A stretch of 58,369 bases of DNA from Myxococcaceae bacterium (lineage in GTDB: Bacteria > Myxococcota > Myxococcia > Myxococcales > Myxococcaceae), in the NCBI GenBank assembly GCA_022842905.1, contig JALHOS010000003.1, positions 1-58,369 of the forward strand. The letters are read 5' to 3'. Made by a program: the position numbers and the translations under genes. The notes under the pieces were generated by a model. The model was not told where the DNA came from and made no database searches. It saw nothing but the letters and a program-made list of their open reading frames with translations. Each line of letters opens with the position of its first letter. Positions within the stretch are counted from its first letter, which is position 1. Positions 47,178-55,812 of this stretch are shown piece after piece.

Positions 47178-47498
47178 TCAGTCTTCCTCGCTCTTGATCT
47201 GCTCGAGCGTCTTCTTGGGGTCGAGGTACTCGGCGAACTTCCGCGTCAGGTACTTCTGCGCCTGCCCGCGGAGCAGCATGCCGGGGTCGGTGGCCTCGCC
47301 GAGGATCTTGCCCGGGGTGATCTCCAGGTTCCCGTCGAAGGTGATGCCCATGGCCTTGCCTTCCATGGTCGCTTTGATCCCGTTCCACGAGCCCTTGATG
47401 CCGTACTTGCGCAGCCAGTAGGCGAGCAGCGCTTCGATGCGGGCCTTCGCGTCGTCGACGGGTACGGCGTTGGGCACGTCGAACTTGATCATCTTCAT
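47178..47498 (-). CDS. Polyhydroxyalkanoic acid system family protein (PHA_gran_rgn type)
   Basis: 106 residues. DDAKARIEALLAYWLRKYGIKGSWNG, then MGITFDGNLEITPGKILGEATDPGMLLRGQAQKYLTRKF, match the small family named for its place near PHA-granule genes (PF09650 type): helix, strands with GxW, helix. Function unproven. No PHA synthase or phasin is in the window, so the name should not be taken as a role. ATG start, 54 bases after the diadenylate cyclase stop and 8 bases before the scramblase-like gene. Confidence 0.7.
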   Translation of the reverse strand: MKMIKFDVPNAVPVDDAKARIEALLAYWLRKYGIKGSWNGIKATMEGKAMGITFDGNLEITPGKILGEATDPGMLLRGQAQKYLTRKFAEYLDPKKTLEQIKSEED

Positions 47499-47552
47499 GG
47501 TCGAGCTCCGGGAGGGCGGGGTCCTTCGAGAAAGGAGGGGAGGGGACTTCGC

Positions 47553-48437
47553 TTAGGTACGGCGCGCCGTCTGGTGCAGCTCGAGGACGATGCTGCCTTC
47601 CTTGAACAGGCGCACGGCGCCGGACGTCTGGCTGACCACGAGCGCCAACGCCTTCGTCCCGGCGGTGATGCTCGCCGCGGCGGCGTGTCGCGCCCCCAAG
47701 CCGAGCGGAATGCGCACGCTGTCGTCGGTCGCGGACAGGTAGCGCCCAGCGGCCAGCACCACGCCGTCCTCACGGATCACGAACGCGCCGTCGAGCACCG
47801 AGAAGTTCTTGATCGCCTCGCGGATCTTCGGGTCGAGCACGTTGCGCTCGGCCTCGGACAGGCCCTGGAACGGGTTGATCGTCAGCTGCCGGCTCTTCTC
47901 CATGACGGCGTTGTGATCGCCGATGACGATGATCGTGCCGATCGGGTGCCCTTCGAACCCTTCCTGGCCGACCTGCAGCGCGAGCTGGATCAGCGCGTCG
48001 ACGACCTGGCTGTTGAACTCGTCGCCCAGCTTCACGCCTTCGATCGCCACGCGGTCGTCCAGCGACGAGCCGATGCGCATCTGCATGATCGTGTCGACTT
48101 CACGGCCGATGCGGCCGGTCAGGCACAGCACCAGATCGTTCTCCTTGAACGCGCCCTGGGCCAGCGCGGAGACGACCGCCATCTTCACGCGCTCGGTGCG
48201 GGCGTAGTCGTACGCGGGGATGACGATCGCCCGTTCTTTCTTCGCGAGCAGCTCGTTCGCCAAGGGCTCGAGCGTCACCGCGTAGATCAGCTTCTTGCGG
48301 CACTTCCGGCCTCGGAGGTCCTGCGGCGGGATCAGCTCGTCGGCGATGTAGAGGAGGTGATCGACCTCTCCCTGGCTGGCGAGGGACAGGGCGGCTTTGA
48401 GGAACTCGCGTTCGAAGCGGCTGGAGGACTCGGTCAT
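47553..48437 (-). CDS. Diadenylate cyclase, DacZ-like (DisA_N domain)
   Basis: 294 residues. Makes c-di-AMP from two ATP. The C-terminal DAC domain has the DGA motif in LDGAFVIREDG and the nucleotide motif GARHAAAASIT in place of the bacterial GTRHRAA. The N-terminal ~110 residues (LIYAVTLEPLANELLAKKERAIVIPAYDYARTERVK) look like a pyruvate-kinase-C-type alpha/beta domain, the arrangement known for archaeal DacZ and unlike DisA, CdaA or CdaS. No membrane helix, so cytoplasmic. ATG start. First gene of a unit with the PHA-region-type and scramblase-like genes. The Arg-to-Ala change in the RHR motif leaves activity to be tested. Confidence 0.85.
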   Translation of the reverse strand: MTESSSRFEREFLKAALSLASQGEVDHLLYIADELIPPQDLRGRKCRKKLIYAVTLEPLANELLAKKERAIVIPAYDYARTERVKMAVVSALAQGAFKENDLVLCLTGRIGREVDTIMQMRIGSSLDDRVAIEGVKLGDEFNSQVVDALIQLALQVGQEGFEGHPIGTIIVIGDHNAVMEKSRQLTINPFQGLSEAERNVLDPKIREAIKNFSVLDGAFVIREDGVVLAAGRYLSATDDSVRIPLGLGARHAAAASITAGTKALALVVSQTSGAVRLFKEGSIVLELHQTARRT

Positions 48438-48538
48438 GCGTGTGGGCCGGCAGTCTAGCGCCGTCGCGAGGCGGCTCAGCGATTCCTTTGCGGCGCGCGG
48501 ACGAATCCCCGTCGACGCCCCAGCCGTGTCCGAAGCCG

Positions 48539-49567
48539 TCAGAGGGCCGAGCAGACTTCAGGGCGGCTGGCGACCAGGCTCTCGATGCTCTGCAGCAGCG
48601 AGTCGCATTCCAGCCGCAGCTCCGCTTCCTTTCGGCGCAGCGGCCCGTAGTGCCCCGTCGAGCCCCCGGCGACGCGCAGCATGACCGCTGCGTACTCCGC
48701 CGCGAACCCGGGACAGCCCTTGGAGAGTTCTTGGAAGCGCAGGCCGGTCGCGCCGGTGCCCCAGTTCATCCAGCTGGTGGCGTTGCAGGTGACGCCCTGC
48801 TCGTAGTCGGAGCGGAAGCAGCCGGCGGTGCTGGTGTCGTACACGTTGTAGAGGTTGACCAACTCAGGGCTGAACGCCCGCGAGTTCCAGCTCGTCTGCC
48901 AGGCGCCGGCTTCGCTCGTGTCCGACGTGTAGTTGCTGGCCGAGGTGTCTCGCCCTTCGCAGTGGCGCCCCGAGCTCTCGCGCATGCCCAGGCCGATGAG
49001 CAGCGTGAAGACGTGTCGCATGGTCTCGATGCCAGCGACGGCGTTGCTCAAATTGAGCGCCTGGTATTCGGGGGCGTAGTGCGCCAGCGCGTCGCGCCCG
49101 GCGTCGGCGCTCGCGGCGCGTCGGACGATCGCGAGATCACTTCGGGCGGGCTGGCACACGGCGCGGGCGTACGTCAGCGCCAGCCCCTTGGCGTAGCCGA
49201 TCGGCATTTGCCCGCGATTGAGCCAGCGGTAGCGGTAGCACGCCGAGCCGGTCGCGAGGTTCCGCAGCGCGTCTACCGCGGCCGCCGGGTTGCCGGCGTC
49301 GGCGATTCCGGCGTCGGGGGTGCCCGCATCGGGAGCGCCCGCATCCGCCGTCGCGCCCGCGTCGGAGCCAGCGTCATGGCCCGCCCCGGCGTCGGCGTCC
49401 AAGCCAGCGTCCGTCAGCGCCCCTGCATCGCTCCCGAAGAAGGACCCGCCGTCCACGCCAGCTCCGCCCGCGTCGTCGACGAGGGACGGGAATTGGCCAC
49501 ACGAAGCTGTCAGCAGAACGACCAGCGAAACGGCGACCGCTGCGGAGGAGCGCATTCGTGCGGCCAT
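48539..49567 (-). CDS. Lipoprotein with DAG-rich linker and lysozyme-like-looking domain
   Basis: 342 residues. Signal and Cys at about 23 (LLTASCG), then a 63-residue linker of Asp-Ala-Gly repeats (31-93). The rest is a compact domain with six or more Cys. LLIGLGMRESSGRHCEG, followed by TSEAGAWQTSWNSRAFS, resembles the start of lysozyme-like domains, where the Glu in an ExS form is catalytic and a Gln-Thr/Ser pair follows; I cannot confirm the family. A muramidase-type envelope function is a guess. ATG at 49567 with an alternative 12 bases later. Divides two operons. Confidence 0.65.
   Translation of the reverse strand: MAARMRSSAAVAVSLVVLLTASCGQFPSLVDDAGGAGVDGGSFFGSDAGALTDAGLDADAGAGHDAGSDAGATADAGAPDAGTPDAGIADAGNPAAAVDALRNLATGSACYRYRWLNRGQMPIGYAKGLALTYARAVCQPARSDLAIVRRAASADAGRDALAHYAPEYQALNLSNAVAGIETMRHVFTLLIGLGMRESSGRHCEGRDTSASNYTSDTSEAGAWQTSWNSRAFSPELVNLYNVYDTSTAGCFRSDYEQGVTCNATSWMNWGTGATGLRFQELSKGCPGFAAEYAAVMLRVAGGSTGHYGPLRRKEAELRLECDSLLQSIESLVASRPEVCSAL
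49289..49477 (-). repeat. Asp-Ala-Gly coding repeat in lipoprotein linker
   Basis: Low-complexity coding repeat for residues 31-93 of the lipoprotein: recurring DAG triplets with one to three residues between. Such linkers are frequent after the lipobox in proteins of this phylum and space the domain away from the membrane. Repeat number may vary between strains. Confidence 0.8.
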
Positions 49568-49607
49568 AGCACGGCGACCGAGCCCGCCGCAGGAAGGGCT
49601 CAGCCGG

Positions 49608-50447
49608 CTACGCGTGCTCCCGCACTCGCGCGAGGACCCGCTCCCACAACGGCTCGCCGAGGCCAGCGCGGAAGTACCCCATGTGCCCGAGCGTCCGACG
49701 CCCCGGCGGCGGCGCGGGCGTCTCGAACTCCACCGGCGTGCGCGGGTAGTGCGCGAAGAATGCCTGCGCCGACACCTTGGGCGCGTACTCATCGTCCGTC
49801 GCGTTGATCGCCAGCACCGGCACCGTCACACGCTCGAACTTCGCCGCCATGCCGAGCTCCGGCAGATCGAACCAATATCGCGGCGTGTTGCAGAACCGGC
49901 GCCACTGCAGGAACACGTTCTTCGGCAGCGCTTCGCCGCCCCACAGCCACGCCGGAATGTGGTCCGTCGCCGCGAGCGCCAGCGGGCCGAGCCCGTAGAA
50001 GAACACGTTCGCCAGCGCGCGATCCTTGGCCGGCATGAAGCCGGTCCACCCCGCGCCGACCCCGAAGGCGATGAGGCCCTTCGCCTCGTTGACCCGCTCC
50101 AGCGCTCCGAAGCCTTGCCCGCCGAGGCTGTGTCCCACGACGAAGGTCGGTCCGCGCCCCAGCGCCCAGTCCACCGCCGCCGCCACGTCGACCGTCGCCC
50201 AGTCCACGAAGCTCGCCGGATCCCCGCGCAGTGGGCGTCGTCGCGACCCACCCACGCCCCGAAAGTCGAACGACAGCGCGCTGACGCCGCTGGACTGAAG
50301 AAACTCGGCGAAGCGCGCGTAGTGCCGCTGCGCGACACCCGTCGCCCCCGCGATGACGACCACCGGAGCCGACGACCCTGCGCCGAAGAAGCGCCCCGCC
50401 AGAGCGACGCCGTCGCGGGTGGTCAGCGTGACGTCCTCCGCGGCCAT
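49608..50447 (-). CDS. Alpha/beta hydrolase
   Basis: 279 residues. The fold is shown by the oxyanion strand-turn VVVIAGATGVAQRHYARFAEFLQ, LSFDFRGVGGS, and the nucleophile elbow VGHSLGGQGFG (Ser at about 114). The acid is probably Asp in NATDDEYAP and the base His in LGHMGYFR near the C-terminus. Cytoplasmic, no signal. Substrate unknown; acyl esters or thioesters are typical. ATG start. It is divergent from the acyl-CoA dehydrogenase gene, with 90 bases between starts. Confidence 0.85.
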   Translation of the reverse strand: MAAEDVTLTTRDGVALAGRFFGAGSSAPVVVIAGATGVAQRHYARFAEFLQSSGVSALSFDFRGVGGSRRRPLRGDPASFVDWATVDVAAAVDWALGRGPTFVVGHSLGGQGFGALERVNEAKGLIAFGVGAGWTGFMPAKDRALANVFFYGLGPLALAATDHIPAWLWGGEALPKNVFLQWRRFCNTPRYWFDLPELGMAAKFERVTVPVLAINATDDEYAPKVSAQAFFAHYPRTPVEFETPAPPPGRRTLGHMGYFRAGLGEPLWERVLARVREHA

Positions 50448-50537
50448 GACGCGCCGAGCTAACGGGAGGACCGGCCTCGCGCAACACCCCGCGCTGACGC
50501 TTCTTTCGCTCGCCCAATGTTGCTATTCGCCCCGCTC

Positions 50538-51680
50538 ATGAACTTCGAGCTGACCGACGTCCAGCGCGACATCCAGGCCATGTGCCGCGACTTCGCCGCC
50601 AAGGAGCTGATCCCCAACGCCCGCAAGTGGGACGAAGAGCACACCTGGCCGACGGACGCGGTGAAGAAGCTCGCGGAGCTGTCGCTCTTGGGCATCGCGG
50701 TCCCCGAAGCGCACGGCGGCGCCGGCCTGGACAACGTCAGCTACGCGCTGGCCATGGAAGAGATCAGCCGTGGCTGCGCTTCCACCGGCGTGATCATGTC
50801 CGTGAACAACTCGCTCTACTGCGATCCCGTCATGAAGTTCGGGACCGACGCGCAGAAGGAGCAGTGGCTCAAGCCCTTCGCTTCCGGACAGAAGCTGGGC
50901 TGCTTCGGGCTCACCGAGCCGCAGGCCGGCTCCGACGCCGCCGCGCAGCAGACCGTCGCGGTGAAGAAGAGCGACCGGTACGTGATCAACGGTTCGAAGA
51001 ACTGGATCACCAACGGCCCCAAGGCCGACGCGATCGTCCTCTTCACGATGACCAACAAGGCCGCCGGGAACAAAGGCATCACCGCCTTCATCGTCCCGAC
51101 GGACAGCAAGGGCTTCCGGCGCATGCCTCCGGACAAGAAAATGGGCATCAGCGCGGCCTGGAGCTGCACGCTGTACTTCGAAGACCTCGAGGTCCCGGCG
51201 GAGAACCTGCTCGGCAAGGAAGGCGAAGGCTTCAAGGTCGCCATGAGCACGCTCGACGGCGGGCGAATCGGCATCGCCTCCCAGGCGCTGGGCATTGCGC
51301 GCGCAGCCTTCGAAGAGGCCGTGCGCTATTCCGGCGAGCGCAAGTCCTTCAACAAGTACCTGCGCGAGCACCAGGCGATTCAGTTCATGCTCGCCGACAT
51401 GGCCACGGAGCTGGACGCGGCGAGGCTGCTGGTCCACCGGGCGGCGCTGCTCAAGGACAAGGGCGTGCGGCACTCGCAGGAGTCGGCCATGGCCAAGCTC
51501 TACGCGTCGGAGATGTCGAGCCGAGTCGCGAACAAGGCCCTGCAGATCTTCGGGGGCATGGGCTACTCGAAGGAGATGGACGCCGAGCGGCACGTGCGCG
51601 ACGCGCGCATCACCGAGATTTACGAAGGCACCAGCGAGATCCAACGCATCGTCATCGCAGCGAACATGCTCAAGGACTGA
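50538..51680 (+). CDS. Acyl-CoA dehydrogenase 1 (short-chain type)
   Basis: 380 residues. FAD enzyme that forms the 2,3 double bond of acyl-CoA in beta-oxidation and passes electrons to ETF. FGLTEPQAGSDAAAQQT binds FAD and substrate; WITNG, the CoA-side DGGRIGIASQALG and the catalytic Glu in IYEGTSEIQRIVIA are all present. Length and sequence place it with butyryl/short-chain enzymes. ATG at 50538 gives the typical MNFELTDVQRD start; TTG or ATG further up is less likely. Followed after 6 bases by an AgmX-type gene and then a second dehydrogenase. Confidence 0.93.
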   Translation: MNFELTDVQRDIQAMCRDFAAKELIPNARKWDEEHTWPTDAVKKLAELSLLGIAVPEAHGGAGLDNVSYALAMEEISRGCASTGVIMSVNNSLYCDPVMKFGTDAQKEQWLKPFASGQKLGCFGLTEPQAGSDAAAQQTVAVKKSDRYVINGSKNWITNGPKADAIVLFTMTNKAAGNKGITAFIVPTDSKGFRRMPPDKKMGISAAWSCTLYFEDLEVPAENLLGKEGEGFKVAMSTLDGGRIGIASQALGIARAAFEEAVRYSGERKSFNKYLREHQAIQFMLADMATELDAARLLVHRAALLKDKGVRHSQESAMAKLYASEMSSRVANKALQIFGGMGYSKEMDAERHVRDARITEIYEGTSEIQRIVIAANMLKD

Positions 51681-51686
51681 CCCACC

Positions 51687-52145
51687 ATGATCCTCACGCT
51701 CTGCTTGTCCGTCGCGCTCGCGGCCGATCCTCCTCCGCAGTCGGACACCGTGCGCAACGCGCTCAAGGACGCGGTGGGTGGGGCCGCGCAGGCAGCCGGT
51801 GGCGAAGAAGCCAAGCCCGCAGGTCCCGACGTGTCGAAGATGCCGTTCACGCCCGAGTCCATCAAGAAGGTCATGGCCTTTTACCAGCCGCAGATCCAGG
51901 GCTGCTACGAGGAGACCTTGGCGGCCAAGAAGAAGGCCGTCGAAGGCTCGCTGATGACGAGCTTCGTGATCACCGGCGAGGGCGTCGTGAAGAACGCCAA
52001 GGTGCTCAAGAAGGGCAGCTCGCTGAAGGACGGGCAGCTGCACGGCTGTGTGGTCGCGGTGCTCTCGTCGATCTCCTTCCCGAAGCCGCCGGACGGGGCC
52101 GATCACCCGATCGAGTTCCCGTTCAACCTCAAGGCGATTCACTGA
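51687..52145 (+). CDS. Small exported AgmX/PglI C-terminal-domain protein
   Basis: 152 residues. Short signal (ILTLCLSVALAAD), a flexible Ala/Gly/Pro part, then a TonB-like domain: VMAFYQPQIQGCYEETLA, FVITGEGVVKNAKVL, LHGCVVAVLSSISFPKPP. This pattern with two Cys is the AgmX/PglI domain of myxobacterial gliding-related proteins, where it normally sits at the end of larger proteins. Here the domain is alone. ATG start 6 bases after acyl-CoA dehydrogenase 1 and 10 bases before dehydrogenase 2, so all three are probably one transcript. Confidence 0.8.
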   Translation: MILTLCLSVALAADPPPQSDTVRNALKDAVGGAAQAAGGEEAKPAGPDVSKMPFTPESIKKVMAFYQPQIQGCYEETLAAKKKAVEGSLMTSFVITGEGVVKNAKVLKKGSSLKDGQLHGCVVAVLSSISFPKPPDGADHPIEFPFNLKAIH

Positions 52146-52155
52146 AGAGCGACGC

Positions 52156-53301
52156 ATGGACTTCGAGCTGAGCGAGACGCAGCGGCTGATCCGCGACACG
52201 GCCCGGCAGTACGCGAAGGACGTGGTGGCGCCGCGCGCGCGGCAGACGGATCGCGAGCACCGCTTCCCGGCAGACCTCTACAAGCAAATGGGCGAGCTGG
52301 GGCTGCTCGGCGTGAACGTGCCCGAAGCGCTCGGCGGCGCGGCGGCCGGGGCGGTCAGCTACTCGCTGGCGATGATGGAGATCGCCGCTGCCTGCGCGTC
52401 GACCAGCGTGGGCATGGCCGTCACCAACATGTGCGCCGAGCTCATCACTCAGTTCGGCACCGACGAGCAGAAGGACCGGCACGTGCGCCGGCTCGTGTCG
52501 GGTGAAGCCGTCGCTGGCGCCTTCGCGCTCTCGGAGCCGCACGCGGGATCGGATCCTGGCGCGGGGAAGACCACCGCCGTCAAAGACGGCAGCCGGTGGA
52601 TCCTCAACGGGACCAAGCAGTGGATCACCTCGGGGGCCTACGCCGGGGTGATCGTCGTCTGGGCGCGGACTTCGAACGACGGGAACAAGGGACTGTCGTG
52701 TTTCATCGTCGAAGGTGGCACCCCGGGGCTCACCGCCGGCAAGCCCGAAGAGAAGATGGGGCTGCGCGGGTCGAACACCGTGTCGCTCACATTCGAGAGC
52801 TGTGCGGTGCCCGAAGGCAACCTGCTCGGCAAGTTGGGTGACGGCTTCAAGCTGGCGATGACGGCGCTGGACGGCGGGCGGATCGGCATCGCCTCCCAGG
52901 CCTGCGGCGTGGGCCGCGCGGCGATCGAGGCGTCGGTGCGCTACGCGAAGGAACGCAAGGCCTTCGGCCAGCCGATCGGCGACTTCCAGGCGCTCCGGTT
53001 CATGCTCGCCGACATGCAGACGCAGCTGTCGGCGGCGGAGCTGCTCGCGTGGCGCGCGGCGGCCATGAAGGATCAGAAGCGGCCGTTCACGCGTGAGGCG
53101 TCGATGGCGAAGCTGTTCGCCAGCGAGATGTCGAACCGGCTGTGTGATCGCGCGGTGCAGATCCACGGTGGGTACGGCTACATCGACGAGTTTCCGGTCG
53201 AGCGGTACCTGCGCGATGCGCGCGTGCAGACCATCTACGAAGGCACCAGCGAAATTCAGCGCGTGGTGATCGCCCGCGAAGTGCTCAAGGCCGCAGGGTA
53301 G
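52156..53301 (+). CDS. Acyl-CoA dehydrogenase 2
   Basis: 381 residues. Paralogue of the first dehydrogenase, with all active-site parts: FALSEPHAGSDPGAGKT, WITSG, DGGRIGIASQACG, and catalytic Glu in IYEGTSEIQRVVIA. The two genes were duplicated and have diverged, which suggests different chain-length preference, this one perhaps for short or branched acyl-CoA. ATG at 52156. Third gene of the unit with the AgmX-type protein; a lipoprotein gene follows after 10 bases. Confidence 0.93.
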   Translation: MDFELSETQRLIRDTARQYAKDVVAPRARQTDREHRFPADLYKQMGELGLLGVNVPEALGGAAAGAVSYSLAMMEIAAACASTSVGMAVTNMCAELITQFGTDEQKDRHVRRLVSGEAVAGAFALSEPHAGSDPGAGKTTAVKDGSRWILNGTKQWITSGAYAGVIVVWARTSNDGNKGLSCFIVEGGTPGLTAGKPEEKMGLRGSNTVSLTFESCAVPEGNLLGKLGDGFKLAMTALDGGRIGIASQACGVGRAAIEASVRYAKERKAFGQPIGDFQALRFMLADMQTQLSAAELLAWRAAAMKDQKRPFTREASMAKLFASEMSNRLCDRAVQIHGGYGYIDEFPVERYLRDARVQTIYEGTSEIQRVVIAREVLKAAG

Positions 53302-53311
53302 GGAGCCCATC

Positions 53312-54694
53312 ATGTCCAGCCGTTCGTCGTCGTCGCTGATCGTCGGGGCGCTGCTCGTCTCGGCGCTGTTCGCCTGCGGTCAAACCAAGCCTCGCCCGAT
53401 CGAAGAAGAGGACGCCGGGGTCGACGCCGGCGTGGATGCGGGCCGCCCGCGCGGGGAAGATCCAGCGACCGGGTGGCGCCAGGTGTTCGCGTACCCCGAC
53501 GGCGGCATGGCCACGACGAAGCTCGGCCCTCACGTGTCGAGCGCGCCCGATCAGTTCAACCAGCCCCTGGTCGCGGCCGTGTACGTCGACCCGAGCGGCG
53601 ACGGAGACTTTGGCGACAACCGCGTCGTCTTCACGCGCTGGAACGGCACGGACAAGAAGTTCCAGGACCTCAAGACCGTGGAGGTCGTCGGAGACGTGCT
53701 CCCGACCCCTGGGTCGAAGCCCAGTCGCCAGGTGAGCGTCGCCTACGACGCAACCGTCAACCGCGTGGCGGTGGCGTACGTGAAGCAGCCGGGCGAGGTC
53801 CGCCTCGCGCACTCCGCGGACGACGGCGCGTTCTTCTCGCTGTCCACGGTGTCCACCGGCAGCGGCGTCACCAGCAACCCGGTGCTCGCCCTGCGCGGGG
53901 ACGTGACGCACCTGGTGTACCTGCAGGACGGCCAGCTCATCTACCGGAAGCGCACGGGGCTGATGGGCACGTTCATGAACGAGACCGCGCCGACGCCCGC
54001 GGGGCTGACCAAGGTGGTCGACGTGCCGCCGGCGCTGGTGCTCGACGGCAACGGCAACCCGGGCGTGGCGTATTTCGTTGCCGATCCCATGCCCATGTCG
54101 TTCACGGCCTCGCTCGTCTTCTGGCGGCCGGGCACGACGACGGCGACGGTGATCGCCTCGTCCGGCTCCACCGAGGTGCTCCAGCCCGCCTTGCTGATGC
54201 CGGGCGTGGCCCTGACGTACGTCGGGCAGCTGCCGCGCGTCGCCTTCCACCTGCGCAACACGCCCCGAATGTCGGCCATGGACAACACGAGCGAGCTGTT
54301 CTTCGCCGCCGCTTCGGACGCAGCGGGGACGATGTGGGGCACGCCGGTCGCGCTGCCGCGGAACGGCAACGGCATGACGTTCAACTCCACGCGCTGGTAC
54401 TCGGGGCTGAGCGTCGACGCGACGGGCAAGGTCGTCGTCGCCGGGTACTTCAGCGAAGGGGGCTTCACTGGTGGGCAGTGCGGCGGGCCGAAGCTCGGCC
54501 GCAGCAATGACGGCGCGAGCTTCACCGTGTGTGCTCCGGGGGACACGCCGTACAACTTCGCCGGCGAGTGGCTCACCCTCTGGCCACACACCATGGGCGG
54601 CAAGGTGACGCTGATCTTCGCGACCGACGGCGCGCGGACGCTGGGCAACGGCACCGTGCTGGATCCCGGCGTGGTGATGTGGCGCGAGCCATAA
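53312..54694 (+). CDS. Lipoprotein, probable beta-propeller, unknown function
   Basis: 460 residues. Signal with Cys in ALFACGQ, a DAGVDAGVDAG linker, then repeating beta blades with recurrent patterns such as RVAVAYVKQPGEVRLAHSAD and GNGNPGVAYF, as in six- or seven-bladed propellers of the sialidase/BNR kind, though no exact Asp box was found. Myxobacterial genomes carry many such proteins. ATG start, 10 bases after dehydrogenase 2. Downstream, near 54749-54768, a GC-rich hairpin could end the transcript. Confidence 0.68.
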   Translation: MSSRSSSSLIVGALLVSALFACGQTKPRPIEEEDAGVDAGVDAGRPRGEDPATGWRQVFAYPDGGMATTKLGPHVSSAPDQFNQPLVAAVYVDPSGDGDFGDNRVVFTRWNGTDKKFQDLKTVEVVGDVLPTPGSKPSRQVSVAYDATVNRVAVAYVKQPGEVRLAHSADDGAFFSLSTVSTGSGVTSNPVLALRGDVTHLVYLQDGQLIYRKRTGLMGTFMNETAPTPAGLTKVVDVPPALVLDGNGNPGVAYFVADPMPMSFTASLVFWRPGTTTATVIASSGSTEVLQPALLMPGVALTYVGQLPRVAFHLRNTPRMSAMDNTSELFFAAASDAAGTMWGTPVALPRNGNGMTFNSTRWYSGLSVDATGKVVVAGYFSEGGFTGGQCGGPKLGRSNDGASFTVCAPGDTPYNFAGEWLTLWPHTMGGKVTLIFATDGARTLGNGTVLDPGVVMWREP

Positions 54695-54795
54695 GGCTGG
54701 CTGTCACCCGTCTGTCACGAGGCCTGTGGCCTTCCTCGACAGCGCCGGGCGGGGCTTGCGAAGCCCGCTCGGTCTGACTTGTCGGAGGTCACGCC

Positions 54796-55812
54796 TTGTA
54801 CCTGCACGCGCTCGGTCACTTTCACCCGGCGAACATCATCGACAATGGGTTCTTGACGGGCCTGGGCATCGACACGTCCAACGAGTGGATCCTGGAGCGG
54901 GTGGGCATCCACACCCGGCACACGGTCCTGCCGCTCGACTACATCCGCTCGACGAAGAACCACGATCCCCGGGCAGCGCTGGAGGCGGCGGAGCTGTCGA
55001 ACGCGCAGACGGGCGCCAAGGCCGCGACGATGGCGCTGGAGCGAGCGGGCCTGAAGCCGTCCGACATCGGCCTGGTGATCGCCGGCTCCTGCACGCCGGA
55101 CGAGTGCATTCCCGCGGAGGCCAACCGGGTCGCCGAGCTGCTGGGCATCGACGCGCCCGCCCTCGACATCGCCAGCGCGTGCTCGAGCTTCTGCTCGCAG
55201 CTCTACTTCCTGGAGGGCATGCGGCCGGAGCGCCTGCCGGACTACGTGTTGGTGGTGAACCCGGACAACTCGACGCGGGTGGTGAACTACGCGGACCGCT
55301 CGTCCTGCGTGCTGTGGGGCGACGCGTCGACGGCGGCGATCGTCAGCCCTCGGGTGCCGGGCCGGTTTCGCGTCACCCAGACGTACTTGAAGGGAGATCC
55401 CAGCGGCGCCGACAAGGTCAAGGTGCCCATGGCCGGCCACTTCACGCAGCAGGGCGCCGAGGTGCAGAAGTTCGCGGTGCGCCGCGCCACCGAGACGTTC
55501 GAGGTGCTGCGCGACGCGTACCTGAAGGCAGGGGCAGGGCGCAGCCCGAGCCAGCTCACCTTGATCGGCCACCAGGCGAACCTGCGCATGCTCGAGGCGG
55601 TCGCCAAGCGCTGTGAGGTCGGCGCTGAGCGGCACGCGTACAACGTGGATCGCCGAGGGAACTGCGGCGCTGCGGGCGCTCCGTCGGTGTTCTCAGAGCG
55701 CTGGGACGACGCAGCGCTGGGCGAGGCGATCGCCATGTGTGTCGTCGGCTCGGGGCTGACCTGGGCCGGCGCGCTGTTCGAGCGCACCGAGCCCCGTCAC
55801 TCCGCGGTGTAG
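54796..55812 (+). CDS. 3-oxoacyl-ACP synthase III family protein (FabH-like)
   Basis: 338 residues, thiolase fold. Joins acyl-CoA and malonyl-ACP to start fatty acid or related chains. The Cys-His-Asn triad is visible: DIASACSSFCSQ (about 130), IGHQANLRM, and RRGNCGAAGAP. The start codon is TTG: the clear ribosome site GGAGGT at 54784-54789 lies 6 bases before it and no ATG/GTG start fits better. A family variant of KAS III acting on an unusual primer or in a secondary pathway is possible. Convergent with the small lipoprotein gene (16-base overlap of the 3' ends). Confidence 0.88.
   Translation: MYLHALGHFHPANIIDNGFLTGLGIDTSNEWILERVGIHTRHTVLPLDYIRSTKNHDPRAALEAAELSNAQTGAKAATMALERAGLKPSDIGLVIAGSCTPDECIPAEANRVAELLGIDAPALDIASACSSFCSQLYFLEGMRPERLPDYVLVVNPDNSTRVVNYADRSSCVLWGDASTAAIVSPRVPGRFRVTQTYLKGDPSGADKVKVPMAGHFTQQGAEVQKFAVRRATETFEVLRDAYLKAGAGRSPSQLTLIGHQANLRMLEAVAKRCEVGAERHAYNVDRRGNCGAAGAPSVFSERWDDAALGEAIAMCVVGSGLTWAGALFERTEPRHSAV

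Noticed and set aside
47178-47498. Evidence for polyhydroxyalkanoate storage
   Set aside because: Only the family name suggests it. No PHA synthase, phasin or depolymerase gene is in the window.
49289-49477. CRISPR-like repeat
   Set aside because: The repeats are short, irregular, in frame and code for Asp-Ala-Gly linker residues.
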